Assembly: GCF_048213115.1 (NCBI RefSeq)
Contig: NZ_CP172404.1
Span: 2,790,001-2,854,000 of the forward strand
Length of the DNA: 64,000 nt
DNA from: Niveibacterium terrae
Lineage (GTDB): Bacteria > Pseudomonadota > Gammaproteobacteria > Burkholderiales > Rhodocyclaceae
Reading direction: 5' to 3'
In this document: piece by piece, positions 36,076-44,925 of the stretch
Position numbering within the stretch: the first letter of the stretch is position 1
Layout: each line of letters starts with the position of its first letter
Position numbers and translations under genes: made by a program
Notes under the pieces: model-generated
What the model was told of the DNA's origin: nothing
Databases searched by the model: none
What the model saw: only the letters and a program-made list of their open reading frames with translations

Positions 36076-37494
36076 ATGCTCTGCATCCGCACTTTCAGCT
36101 TTCTTGCCTTGCTGGCTACCCTCTTCACGACGGCAGCCTGTGGCGGCGGCAGCGGTGGCGATGGCGCCCCCTCCGCCACCGCTTCGCTGAGCTTCACGGC
36201 GACGGACGCGGAGATTCCGAACCCCGAGCGGGGTTTCTACCGTTGGGCCTGGAATGATCTGGCCAGTCTCAGCGTGGATGACATGAAGGATGCCTATACA
36301 AATGGCTATCGCATCGTCTATGCGCTATTGCGCCTCGACGCTTACCGCAACAGCGCAATTCCGGACAGCCTGCTCGCCAGACTGGAGAGCAGTGCGGCCC
36401 AGGCCCGCGCCAATGGCGTCAAGCTGCTGGTGCGCGTCGCCTACAACTATCCGGGCAGCGAAACCGACTACCTGAACGCCCAGGACGCCAGCCTGACCCA
36501 AACGCTTGCCCACATCGCCCAGCTCAAACCGTTCTTCCAGAACAATGCCGACGTGATCGCCTTCGTGCAGGCCGGTTTCATCGGTGCCTGGGGGGAATGG
36601 CACACGTCGTCGAACGGCCTCGCCAGTACGGAGAACCGGACACAGATCAAGGATGCGCTGCTCGACGCAGTCCCCAGCAGCCGCTTCGTGCAGTTTCGCT
36701 ATCCGCCCTATCTGATGGCCTGGACGCCAAGCCTGCCGACTCTGGAGGCGGCGTTGCAGGGCCGCTACCGGATGGGCGTCCATAACGACTGTTTCCTTGC
36801 CAGCCAGACCGATCTTGGCACCTACTCCAGCGATGCCACCACCCGTGCCAGCCAGCAGAGCTATGCCGCTGCGCTGGGCCTGCTCGCACCTTTCGGAGGC
36901 GAGACCTGCAACCCGGCGGACGAGGCCGGTGCCCAGCCGCGCACCCGCTGTGCGGACATCCAGGCCGAAGGCGCGAAGTACGCTTTGAGCTATCTGAACG
37001 ATGAGTACTATCGGGATCTCTTTCACGCCAACTGGATTGCGAATGGCTGCATGGCTCGGGTGAAGCGAAGCATGGGCTATCGGATTGAACTCGTCTCCGC
37101 CAGCCACCCGCAATCGCTCAATCGCGGCGACCGGCTGGACCTGAGCCTGACGGTTCGCAACAGCGGCTGGGCCAGGATCTTCAACCCCCGCGCGATCGAG
37201 ATCCTGCTGCGCGACGGCACGGGCACGGTGCGCCGGCTCGCCGCCGGCGGCGCCGACCCGCGCCGCTGGCTGCCCGGCAAGGACAGCCAGATCACGCTCA
37301 GCGCGACGCTGCCCGCCGACCTGCCCACCGGACAGCATGCGCTTCTGCTGGCCCTGCCCGATCCGGCCCGCCGGCTCGCTGGCGATGCGCGCTATGCGAT
37401 CCGCCCCGCCAATGCGGACGACGCTGCGCGCGGACAGGCCTGGTCCGCGGAGCTGGGGGCTTTCTCGCTGGGCTCCGGGCTTGAGGTGCGCTGA
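36076..37494 (+). CDS. lipoprotein with DUF4874 and DUF4832 domains
   Basis: 472 residues. A lipoprotein signal peptide ends at TAAC with the cysteine at 22, followed by a Gly-rich tether; Gly at +2 suggests the outer membrane. The DUF4874-type region (about 40-210) contains IPNPERGFYRWAW and FIGAWGEWHTSSNG, a TIM-barrel glycosidase-like pattern with Glu in GEWH as a possible catalytic residue. The DUF4832-type region (about 215-460) ends in a beta-sandwich (RGDRLDLSLTVRNSGWARIF). It is a probable surface glycan-binding or hydrolysing protein. It stands alone between the YigZ gene and a ferritin-like gene. Domain names are from motif memory. Confidence 0.75.
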   Translation: MLCIRTFSFLALLATLFTTAACGGGSGGDGAPSATASLSFTATDAEIPNPERGFYRWAWNDLASLSVDDMKDAYTNGYRIVYALLRLDAYRNSAIPDSLLARLESSAAQARANGVKLLVRVAYNYPGSETDYLNAQDASLTQTLAHIAQLKPFFQNNADVIAFVQAGFIGAWGEWHTSSNGLASTENRTQIKDALLDAVPSSRFVQFRYPPYLMAWTPSLPTLEAALQGRYRMGVHNDCFLASQTDLGTYSSDATTRASQQSYAAALGLLAPFGGETCNPADEAGAQPRTRCADIQAEGAKYALSYLNDEYYRDLFHANWIANGCMARVKRSMGYRIELVSASHPQSLNRGDRLDLSLTVRNSGWARIFNPRAIEILLRDGTGTVRRLAAGGADPRRWLPGKDSQITLSATLPADLPTGQHALLLALPDPARRLAGDARYAIRPANADDAARGQAWSAELGAFSLGSGLEVR

Positions 37495-37614
37495 GCGCTT
37501 GCACCCCGATCGGGACCCGTTCCTTGATCGGGATGGAACTTAGCGGGATCCTCCGGGTCGGATGCCCCTGAGTCAGGCTTCAACCGAAGCATGAGCCCGA
37601 ACGAGAGAGACCCG

Positions 37615-38439
37615 ATGCTTTACCCTGAACTTTTCAAATCGCTGGAAGCCGCCCGCTGGAACCTGGACAAGGATATCCCCTGGGCCGAGTTCGACGGCGC
37701 GAAGCTCTCCGACGAGCAGGCGTTGACGGTCAAGATGAATGCGATCACCGAGTGGTCGGCGCTGCCGGCGACCGAGATGTTCCTGCGCGACAACCGCGAC
37801 GACTCGGACTTCTCGGCCTTCATGTCGATCTGGTTCTACGAGGAGCAGAAACACTCGCTGGTGCTGATGGAGTATCTGCGCCGCTTCCGTCCCGAGTTCG
37901 CGCCGACCGAGCAGGAATTGCACGCGATCCGCTTCGAGTTCGACCCCGCGCCGCCGCTCGAGACGCTGATGCTGCACTTCTGTGGTGAGCTGCGCCTGAC
38001 CCAGTGGTACCGCCGCGCATCCGAATGGCACACCGAGCCGGTCATCAAGAAGATCTACGACACGATCTCGCGCGACGAAGCGCGGCATGGCGGCGCCTAT
38101 CTGAAGTACATGAAACGGGCGATCGAGAAGGACGCGGGCACAGCCCGTGCCGCTTTCTGCAAGCTGGGCGTGCTGATGGCGAGCTCCTCGCGCAGCAAGC
38201 AACCGCTGCACCCGACCAATCTGCACGTCAGCAAGGCGCTCTTCCCGAACGACACGATCCAGTCCCGCCTGCCCGACCCGGAGTGGCTGGAACACTGGCT
38301 CGATCAGCAGATCGTCTTCGACAAGGACTGCGAGGCCAGAGTCGTCGGCGGCATCCTGCGCAACCTCTCCAGCCTGTTCGGCGAGCACTTCGAGACGGTC
38401 CAGGATCTGAACCGCTTCCGCAAGGCGCTGGCGGCGTAA
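37615..38439 (+). CDS. ferritin-like di-iron protein
   Basis: 274 residues from the ATG at 37615, preceded by GAGAGAGA; an ATG at 37591 adds eight residues but has no ribosome-binding site. A four-helix di-iron pattern is visible: E46 or E54, E77xxH80 (FYEEQKHS), E125 (GELRLTQWY) and E155xxH158 (SRDEARHGG). The spacing resembles acyl-ACP desaturase or AurF-type oxygenases more than storage ferritins. No function can be assigned. It lies 68 nt upstream of hldC on the same strand. Confidence 0.78.
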   Translation: MLYPELFKSLEAARWNLDKDIPWAEFDGAKLSDEQALTVKMNAITEWSALPATEMFLRDNRDDSDFSAFMSIWFYEEQKHSLVLMEYLRRFRPEFAPTEQELHAIRFEFDPAPPLETLMLHFCGELRLTQWYRRASEWHTEPVIKKIYDTISRDEARHGGAYLKYMKRAIEKDAGTARAAFCKLGVLMASSSRSKQPLHPTNLHVSKALFPNDTIQSRLPDPEWLEHWLDQQIVFDKDCEARVVGGILRNLSSLFGEHFETVQDLNRFRKALAA

Positions 38440-38507
38440 AGATCAGAGGCGACCGCTTCGCCGCGGATCACGCGGCTACAATGGCGGTTTTACCGCCAGA
38501 GCCGACC

Positions 38508-39002
38508 ATGAGTACTTATCCGCGTCCCGCATTCGAGCAGAAGATCTGCGCCCCCGAAGACCTCGCCGGCGCGATCGCCACCCTGCCCCGGCCGCTGGTC
38601 TTCACAAACGGCTGCTTCGACATCCTGCACCGCGGTCATGTGACCTATCTGGGCCAGGCGCGGGCGCTCGGCGCCGCGATGATCGTCGCACTGAACACCG
38701 ACGCTTCGGTGCGCCGCCTCGGCAAGGGCGAGGACCGACCGATCAACTGTCTCGAAGACCGGCTCGCGGTGATGGCGTCGCTGGGCTGCGTCGATCTGGT
38801 GACCTGGTTCGACGAGGACACGCCTATAGAGCGCATCCTCGCTGCGAAGCCAGACATCCTGGTCAAGGGCGGGGACTGGAAGCCGGACGCGATCGTCGGC
38901 GCGAAGGAAGTGCTGGCCTGGGGCGGTGCGGTCCATTCGATCCCGTTCGAACACGAGCGCTCGACGACCGCGCTGCTCGGCAAGATCCGCAGCGCGAGCT
39001 GA
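38508..39002 (+). CDS. hldC: heptose-1-phosphate adenylyltransferase (stand-alone HldC/RfaE2)
   Basis: 164 residues. The nucleotidyltransferase signature TNGCFDILHRGHVTYL lies near 34-49, with LVKGGDWKPDAIVGA and a C-terminal HERSTTALL. It activates heptose-1-phosphate to ADP-heptose and complements the kinase-only hldA at 15146 about 22 kb away. An ATG 9 codons upstream is possible, but neither start has a strong ribosome-binding site. A terminator follows directly. Confidence 0.93.
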   Translation: MSTYPRPAFEQKICAPEDLAGAIATLPRPLVFTNGCFDILHRGHVTYLGQARALGAAMIVALNTDASVRRLGKGEDRPINCLEDRLAVMASLGCVDLVTWFDEDTPIERILAAKPDILVKGGDWKPDAIVGAKEVLAWGGAVHSIPFEHERSTTALLGKIRSAS

Positions 39003-39006
39003 AATG

Positions 39007-39031
39007 AAAAAGCCGGCAATGCCGGCTTTTT
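39007..39031. terminator. bidirectional terminator between hldC and the response regulator
   Basis: A perfect 11-bp stem (AAAAAGCCGGC with GCCGGCTTTTT) has a 3-nt loop. It serves hldC on the plus strand and the response regulator on the minus strand. Confidence 0.93.
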
Positions 39032-39049
39032 CCCCATTCCAGATTCGCT

Positions 39050-39673
39050 TCAGGCGAGCGCGCGGCCGTGGCGCTGGAGCTGCGCGATGCGGGCCTGGAT
39101 GTAACCCTTGAGTTCCTTGAACGGAACCGGCTTGCCATAGACCGTGACATCCTCGGGCAGGCCGCCCTGGGCATCGATGTCCTCTTGAGACAGACCGGTG
39201 ATCACGACGATGTCCATGTCCGCGAGGCGCGAATCGGAGCGCAGCTTTGCGATCATCGCAAAGCCGTCCAGCCCGGGCATCACGAGATCGGAGATCAGCA
39301 GGTCGGGCATCTGGCGACCGATCTCGAGCAGGCCTTCAAAGCCGTTCTCGACAAAACGCAGCGCGATCGGCAGGCCCCAGGTCGTGAAGGTGTGTGAATA
39401 GAGGCGCTGCATCAGGTGGTCGTCTTCGGCAACCAGAACCTGCAGCTGTCCATTCCCATGCGAAGAGCTTCCGGAGGTGCGTCGCCGCAGATAGTCCTCG
39501 ACCGACACGACCTTGATCCGGCGGTGGCCGCCCGCCGTCTTCCAGGCTTCGAGCAAACCGCTCTCGACCATCTGCTGGACGGTGCCCAGCGACACGCCCA
39601 GCCTCTGAGCCGCATCACTGGTGCTGCAGTACTCGCGTTCCGTCCGGAGAGAATGAGGTAGCACGTCGTTCAT
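39050..39673 (-). CDS. response regulator with N-terminal excisionase-type HTH and C-terminal receiver
   Basis: 207 residues from ATG 39671-39673. Residues 14-62 form an excisionase/MerR-like winged helix (STSDAAQRLGVSLGTVQQMV, then AGGHRRIKVVSVEDYLRRR). A serine/glycine linker leads to a receiver domain at about 78-200: AEDDH acidic pair, phospho-acceptor Asp in LLISDLVMPGLDG, Thr in VVITGLS, Lys in VYGKPVPF. DNA-binding-first order is unusual for response regulators. There is no histidine kinase nearby, so it is an orphan. Confidence 0.85.
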   Translation of the reverse strand: MNDVLPHSLRTEREYCSTSDAAQRLGVSLGTVQQMVESGLLEAWKTAGGHRRIKVVSVEDYLRRRTSGSSSHGNGQLQVLVAEDDHLMQRLYSHTFTTWGLPIALRFVENGFEGLLEIGRQMPDLLISDLVMPGLDGFAMIAKLRSDSRLADMDIVVITGLSQEDIDAQGGLPEDVTVYGKPVPFKELKGYIQARIAQLQRHGRALA

Positions 39674-39762
39674 GGCAGCGATGATACCCAATCTCCATTT
39701 CCTGAATAAGGAGATGCGGGCCCGAGCGTGACACAAATCGCAACAGCTTGCGTTTTTTGACT

Positions 39763-40098
39763 TCAGAGCGCGAAGACGTGTTTGACCCTCAAGGTCGCGC
39801 CGCCGGCAGCGATCGCGATCAGCCGGTCGATGTTCGGATGCTTGCCCGGATTCGCCCGCGCGTCCTCGCTGTGCTCGGCGTAGAGCTCAAGCCCCTTGCG
39901 GGCCGCTTCGGCAGTGATCGCACCGAAGGTCTGCGCGAGGTGGTTGTAGATGGTGAGAGATCCGATCTGGCCCGCCTTGTTCTCGATCAGCGCGAGCTCG
40001 ACGCCCTCGCCATCGAGCAGGCGCAGTGCTTCGAGATGGGAAACTTTCGGTAACTGCTTCAGATTGTCGGCAAACATCGGAATGGCCTGGACTGACAT
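39763..40098 (-). CDS. DUF2322-like small cytosolic protein
   Basis: 111 residues from ATG 40096-40098, with CGAGG 7 nt upstream. It has no signal peptide or membrane helix and is mixed alpha/beta. Conserved-looking segments are LPKVSHLEALRLLDGEGVEL and GSLTIYNHLAQTFGAIT. I associate these with DUF2322, an uncharacterised family, from memory. It is monocistronic as far as can be seen, flanked by the response regulator and a repeat-bearing gap. Confidence 0.7.
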   Translation of the reverse strand: MSVQAIPMFADNLKQLPKVSHLEALRLLDGEGVELALIENKAGQIGSLTIYNHLAQTFGAITAEAARKGLELYAEHSEDARANPGKHPNIDRLIAIAAGGATLRVKHVFAL

Positions 40099-40108
40099 AA
40101 AAAGCCTC

Positions 40109-40278
40109 GCCACGGATCACGCGGATCCACGCGGATAAATTCAGCGGAACTCATCGACTGGTGCAGCAACCAAGGCTCAAGCGATTGCCTGCGTCCAGCC
40201 GAGGCATCGCTTAAGGCCCGCTCACGCACACTAGGGCGAACTTGAGAATCGATCCGCGTACTCCGCGCAATCTGCGGC
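40109..40278. repeat. imperfect inverted repeat pair flanking about 110 bases
   Basis: The left arm 40109-40137 contains CACGGATCACGCGGATCCAC and the right arm 40251-40278 contains GATCCGCGTACTCCGCGCAA. The reverse complement of the right arm matches the left arm in the spaced pattern GCC(A/G)C-GAT-CGCGGA-ACGCGGAT. The core GCGGATCACGCGG also occurs at 38461-38475 before hldC. It looks like a dispersed genomic repeat occupying the gap between the DUF2322-like gene and purB. Confidence 0.55.
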
Positions 40279-40346
40279 AAAGCTGTTGATTTTGACTCGG
40301 GACAGCGGGAACCGAAGCATGGGGCAGCTACGCTGCCCCATAAGCT

Positions 40347-41714
40347 TCAGATCTTCCTGGCCAGTTCGGCGGCGGCCCCGATATAGGTGGCCGGAGTCAG
40401 TTCGAGCAGGCGAAGCTTGTGCTCTTCGGGAATCGCCAGCGTCTTGATGAAGTCCTGCAGCGTCTCGCGCGTGATGTGCGCGCCGCGGGTCAGCGCCTTG
40501 AGCTGCTCGTAGGGGTTGGGCACCGCAAAACGGCGCATCACGGTCTGGATCGGTTCGGCCAGCACTTCCCAGGCGGCATCGAGGTCAGCGGCAAGCTTGA
40601 CCGGATCGGCTTCGAGCTTGTTGAGACCTTTCAGGCAGGATTCGAGCGCCAGAACCGTGTGCCCCAGGCCCACGCCCATATTGCGCAGCACGGTCGAGTC
40701 GGTCAGGTCGCGCTGCATCCGCGAGATCGGCAGCTTTTCGCTGAAGTGGCGCAGCAGGCTGTTTGCAACGCCGAAATTGCCTTCAGCGTTCTCGAAGTCG
40801 ATCGGGTTGACCTTGTGCGGCATCGTCGAGCTGCCCACTTCGCCAGCCTTGAGCCTCTGCTTGAAATAGCCCTGCGACACATACATCCAGATGTCCCGGC
40901 AGGCGTCTATCAACACCGTATTGCCCCGCGCAACGGCGTCGAACAGCTCGGCCATCGCGTCGTGCGGTTCGATCTGAATCGTATAGGGGTTGAAGACGAG
41001 GCCCAGCGATTCGATGAAACGCTGGTTGAACGCGGCCCAGTCGAAGTCGGGGTAGGCGGACAAGTGCGCGTTGTAGTTGCCGACCGCTCCGTTGAACTTG
41101 GCGCTCATCTCGACGCCGGCGATGCTGGCGCGCACACGGCGCAGACGATAGGCGATGTTGGCCATCTCCTTGCCCAGCGTCGTCGGCGTCGCGGTCTGAC
41201 CGTGGGTGCGCGAGAGCATTGGCAGATCGGCATGTTCGTGGGCGAGTGCGACGAAGCGATCGAGCACCATGTCGAAGGCAGGCAGCAGCGACGCGGCGCG
41301 CGCCTCGGTGAGCATCAGCGCGTGGGAGGTGTTGTTGATGTCCTCGGACGTGCAGCCGAAATGGATGAATTCGGTCACCTTCATCACTTCGCCGTTCGCG
41401 GCGAAGCGCTTCTTGAGCCAGTACTCCATCGCCTTGACGTCGTGGTTGGTCGTCGCTTCGATGGCCTTGACCGCTTCGGCATCCTCGACCGAGAAGCTCG
41501 CAATGACCGCGTCGAGCTCACTGATCGTCGCCGCGGAGAATGCGGGAGCCTCGGCGATCGCGGGTTCGGCGGCCAGCGCCTTGAGCCATTCGATCTCGAC
41601 GCGCACGCGGTTGCGGATCAGCCCGAATTCGGAAAAGTGCGGGCGCAGGCCTTCAACTTTCGAGGCATAGCGGCCGTCCAGCGGCGAGAGCGCGGTCAGA
41701 GGAGTCGTTGTCAT
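40347..41714 (-). CDS. purB: adenylosuccinate lyase
   Basis: 455 residues. It performs two fumarate-releasing steps of purine synthesis. The fumarase/aspartase signature is GSSTMPHKVNPIDFENAEGN near 294-313 with the catalytic Ser in the mobile loop. SRTHGQTATPTTLGKEM carries the catalytic His, and FIHFGCTSEDINNT the substrate site. It is the long proteobacterial type. A TATACT -10 box lies 32 nt upstream of the start. Confidence 0.97.
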   Translation of the reverse strand: MTTTPLTALSPLDGRYASKVEGLRPHFSEFGLIRNRVRVEIEWLKALAAEPAIAEAPAFSAATISELDAVIASFSVEDAEAVKAIEATTNHDVKAMEYWLKKRFAANGEVMKVTEFIHFGCTSEDINNTSHALMLTEARAASLLPAFDMVLDRFVALAHEHADLPMLSRTHGQTATPTTLGKEMANIAYRLRRVRASIAGVEMSAKFNGAVGNYNAHLSAYPDFDWAAFNQRFIESLGLVFNPYTIQIEPHDAMAELFDAVARGNTVLIDACRDIWMYVSQGYFKQRLKAGEVGSSTMPHKVNPIDFENAEGNFGVANSLLRHFSEKLPISRMQRDLTDSTVLRNMGVGLGHTVLALESCLKGLNKLEADPVKLAADLDAAWEVLAEPIQTVMRRFAVPNPYEQLKALTRGAHITRETLQDFIKTLAIPEEHKLRLLELTPATYIGAAAELARKI

Positions 41715-41745
41715 GGCAAGATACGGGCCGAAAAATAAAACGGAG

Positions 41746-41751
41746 AGTATA
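41746..41751 (-). promoter_or_regulatory. -10 box of the purB promoter
   Basis: TATACT on the minus strand, 5 of 6 to consensus, gives a leader of about 25 nt to the purB ATG. The -35 region is not clear. Confidence 0.5.
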
Positions 41752-41802
41752 CCGGAGCCACCCGGCCTGATCCTGTGCCGTCATGCTTCGATTCGATTGC
41801 CC

Positions 41803-42711
41803 ATGTCCGCCCCTCTCTTCACCGTCTTCACCCCGACTTATAACCGCAGCCACACCCTCCCCCGCGTCTTCGCTTCGCTCCAGGCCCAGACCTGCAAGGA
41901 CTTCGAATGGCTGATCGTCGATGACGGTTCGACCGATGACAGCGCCGAGCTGATCGAGGAGTTCGCCCTCGAAGCCGATTTCCCGATCCGCTATATCGCC
42001 CAGGCCAACGCCGGGAAACACGTCGCGATGAACCGCGGCGTGCGCGAGGCGGCCGGCAAGCTCTTTCTGCCCTTCGATTCGGACGATGCCTGCACCTCGG
42101 ATACGATCGCGATTTTTGCGCGCCACTGGCGCGCGATTCCCGCCGATCAGCGCTCTGGCTTCTCGGGCATCTGCTGCCACTGCCAGACCGAGGAAGGCGA
42201 GCTGATCGGCCCGGGCTTCGGCTGCCCGTATTTCGACGCCCATCCCTATGAACCGATCGCGCGCGAGCGCGTCCACGGCGAGAAGTGGGGTTTTCACCGG
42301 ACCGCGGTGATGCGCGCCTTCCCGTTTCCCGAGTACCCGGGCGAGAAATCGGTCCCCGAGGGACTCGTCTGGGACCGGATCGGCCTTGAGTTCAAACTGC
42401 GCTACATCGATGTCGCGCTGAGGGTCTACTTCGATTCGGCGGATGGCTGGATGGCGCATTTCGCCCAGCGCTCGGCGAAGAGCCCGAACGCCTTCGCCGA
42501 CTACCACCGGCAAAGGCTGGAGCTGCCGCTCGCGCTGAAGGAGCGCGCCAAGGCGCTCGCCAGCCAGGTTCGCTACTGTCTGCATGCGCATCGCACCCCG
42601 AGCACGCGTGGCCGCCACCCCGTCGCCGACGCTCTGCTGCTGATCCCCGCGATTCCCATCGGTCTGCTGCTGTGGCTGCGCGACCGTCAAGCGCTCGCAA
42701 GAGCTTCGTAG
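41803..42711 (+). CDS. GT2-family glycosyltransferase
   Basis: 302 residues from ATG 41803. GT-A fold: FTPTYNRSHTLPRVFASL at the N-terminus, VDDGSTDDS for nucleotide-sugar binding, and the DxD-type metal site as PFDSDDACTS. FADYHRQRLELPLAL and a hydrophobic C-terminal segment (ALLLIPAIPIGLLLWL) suggest membrane association. It shares 25 bases tail to tail with the opposite-strand GT4 gene. Probably acts in surface-glycan assembly; donor and acceptor are unknown. Confidence 0.9.
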   Translation: MSAPLFTVFTPTYNRSHTLPRVFASLQAQTCKDFEWLIVDDGSTDDSAELIEEFALEADFPIRYIAQANAGKHVAMNRGVREAAGKLFLPFDSDDACTSDTIAIFARHWRAIPADQRSGFSGICCHCQTEEGELIGPGFGCPYFDAHPYEPIARERVHGEKWGFHRTAVMRAFPFPEYPGEKSVPEGLVWDRIGLEFKLRYIDVALRVYFDSADGWMAHFAQRSAKSPNAFADYHRQRLELPLALKERAKALASQVRYCLHAHRTPSTRGRHPVADALLLIPAIPIGLLLWLRDRQALARAS

Positions 42712-43814
42712 CGGGACTGAAGCCGCTCGGCGATGCCGGTGATCGCGTAGTGCCCGACGATGTGCGCGCGCGCGCTCGTCTGAATGCGATCGAGCTCGGG
42801 CGAGTCGATCAGACCGGCCAGAGCCGCGGCAAAAGCTCGCGGTTCGGCGGCGGCGATCCGGCCGCCCTCGCCGACGATCTCGCGCGCATCGCCGACGTCG
42901 GTGCAGACAACCGGAACGCCGCAGGCCATCGCTTCGGCCAGCACGTTCGGGAAGCCCTCGCTGCGCGAAGTCAGCGCCAGGAAATCGAGGCCGGGATAGA
43001 GCGTTTCGACGTCGTGACGGGGCCCGAGCAGCAGAACCCGGTCAGCGAGACCCAGTTCGGCGAGCCAGGCGGCGAGCTCGGCATTGTCCCGATCGAGATC
43101 CTTGCCGATCATGACGAAGCGGCAGCGCGGATGGCTGATCAGAAGCTGCGCGGCGGCTTCGAGGAAGAGGCGGTGATTCTTGACCGGGCTCCAGCGCGCG
43201 ACGATACCGATCACGGTCTCGTCCCCGGCCACGCCCCAGGCTGACCTGGCGGCACGGCGTCGCTCGGGATCGGGCCGGAAATGGCTGACATCGAGTCCGT
43301 TGGGCAGCACTTCGGTGCGCGCCGCGGGCCAGCCCAGATGCTCCGCGCAGTAGGCGGCGCTGCGCGTCGAGACGTTGAAGATATGCGCGACGCGGCCGAC
43401 GTAGAGGCGCGAGAGCGCGATCGTCAGCCGCGTGAAGAGACTGTGGCCGTGCGCCGCATCGGGCGTGTCGCGGACGCTCCAGCAGACCGGGACCTTGAGC
43501 CGGGCACCGACGAAGCTCGCCGCGAGGTTGCCGTGGTACATCCAGCCCTGGATCAGCTCGGGCTCGGTCGAGCGGACCGCGGCGATCAGGCGCCCCACCG
43601 CGGCAAACGGCCAGCGCCCGGCCGCAAGGCCCAGAAAGACCGGTTCGACGCCGATCGCGCGGAACTGCGGCGCCAGCGAGTCAAGGCGGCCCAGCACCAG
43701 CAGCGACACTTCGATCCGCGACGGATCGCGCGCAGCGAGCAGTTTGAGCAGCGCGTGCTCGGCCCCGCCTATGCCCAGGCCGGTGATGATGATCGTGATC
43801 CGCCGCGCCGCCAT
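42687..43814 (-). CDS. GT4-family glycosyltransferase
   Basis: 375 residues from ATG 43812-43814, overlapping the stop of the WecA-like gene (TGATG). GT-B fold: GLGIGGAEHALLKLLAAR at the N-terminus, VARWSPVKNHRLFLEAA between domains, and the EX7E pattern SEGFPNVLAEAMACGVPV in the donor-binding domain. It retains the sugar with a GT4 retaining mechanism by family. Coupled to the upstream prenol-phosphate transferase, it likely extends a lipid-linked glycan. The frame open upstream of 43814 is a shadow. Confidence 0.92.
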   Translation of the reverse strand: MAARRITIIITGLGIGGAEHALLKLLAARDPSRIEVSLLVLGRLDSLAPQFRAIGVEPVFLGLAAGRWPFAAVGRLIAAVRSTEPELIQGWMYHGNLAASFVGARLKVPVCWSVRDTPDAAHGHSLFTRLTIALSRLYVGRVAHIFNVSTRSAAYCAEHLGWPAARTEVLPNGLDVSHFRPDPERRRAARSAWGVAGDETVIGIVARWSPVKNHRLFLEAAAQLLISHPRCRFVMIGKDLDRDNAELAAWLAELGLADRVLLLGPRHDVETLYPGLDFLALTSRSEGFPNVLAEAMACGVPVVCTDVGDAREIVGEGGRIAAAEPRAFAAALAGLIDSPELDRIQTSARAHIVGHYAITGIAERLQSRYEALASA

Positions 43815-44881
43815 CAGAGCTGACTGTGCTCCCTGGGCGTCGCAACTGGCGCGGAAGGATCGCGGACCTCTTCCCATACCCGCATCACGACGAGTTTCGC
43901 GAGCATCGCGCCGAGCAGCAGCGCCAGCAGCACCGCATCCGACGCGCCGGCGCGCCAGAGCAGAAAACCGCATCCGGCCAGCAGCATGTGCGCGACCCAC
44001 AGCACGACGACCGAAACTTCGACCGAGAGTCCCTTCAGGAACAGGATGTGGTGAAGGTGGGTGCGGTCGGCGCTCATCGGGCTCACGCCGCGCAGGATCC
44101 GCCGCACCGACACGGTCACCATGTCGAGCAGAGGCAGCGCGACCGCGTAGAGCAGCAGCACCGGCGGCATCGCCGGGGTCTTTCCACGCGCGAGGTCGAA
44201 GGCGAGCCAGCAGATCAGCATACCCAGCGACAGCGCGCCCGCGTCCCCCATGAAGACGCGGGCCCGCGCCAGCCAAGGGTGACGGGCATTGCAGGCAAGA
44301 AAACCGGCGATCGACGACATCAGGCCAACGATCAGCAGAACATGGGTGGGGCGACCGGCGACCAGCGCGACACCCAAAAGCAGCAGCAGCGCGCCGAACA
44401 CATAGCCGCCGGCCAGACCATCGGCGCCATCGGACATGTTGATCGCGTTGATGACCGCGAGGATCACGAACATCGTCAGGGGCAGGGCGAACGGGCCCAG
44501 GGGCAGGCCGGCATCGAAGCCGGGAATCGGTAGCGCGGTCAGGTCGAAACCGGTGGTTCGGCAGAGCAACCAGGCCGCGACGCACTGCAAGGCGAGCTTG
44601 AAGCGCGCCGACAACGCATGGACATCATCGACGATGCCGACCGCGAGCATCAGCCCGACCGGCAGCATCGCCTCGGTCAGGTTGCCGGCGATGCCGCGCA
44701 GCTTCAGCGCGAGCACATAGGACAGCATGATCGCAATGCCGCCGACGACCGGAACTTCGCGGCCGTGCTGCTTGCGCGCATCGGGTCGGTCCATCAGCGC
44801 GAGCCAGGGCGCCAGCCGCGCCAGGCCCAGACAGGCCAGCAGCGTGCAGAAGAACGGGAAGATCAGGTACTTGGGCGTCAA
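43814..44881 (-). CDS. WecA/MraY-family undecaprenyl-phosphate sugar-1-phosphate transferase
   Basis: 355 residues from a TTG start at 44879-44881; no ATG or GTG precedes the first membrane helix, so this start is tentative. About 10-11 helices. Motifs are LMDRPDARKQHGREVPVVGG, VGIVDDVHALS, INAINMSDGADGLAGGY with the Mg-binding Asp residues, FMGDAGALSLG, and DRTHLHHIL. It starts lipid-linked glycan synthesis by moving GlcNAc-1-P or a similar sugar to undecaprenyl phosphate. The next gene encodes a GT4 enzyme. Confidence 0.92.
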   Translation of the reverse strand: MTPKYLIFPFFCTLLACLGLARLAPWLALMDRPDARKQHGREVPVVGGIAIMLSYVLALKLRGIAGNLTEAMLPVGLMLAVGIVDDVHALSARFKLALQCVAAWLLCRTTGFDLTALPIPGFDAGLPLGPFALPLTMFVILAVINAINMSDGADGLAGGYVFGALLLLLGVALVAGRPTHVLLIVGLMSSIAGFLACNARHPWLARARVFMGDAGALSLGMLICWLAFDLARGKTPAMPPVLLLYAVALPLLDMVTVSVRRILRGVSPMSADRTHLHHILFLKGLSVEVSVVVLWVAHMLLAGCGFLLWRAGASDAVLLALLLGAMLAKLVVMRVWEEVRDPSAPVATPREHSQL

Positions 44882-44925
44882 GGCGGGAAATGGGGGCGAA
44901 TGGGGGATTGAGCGGATACGGGCGC

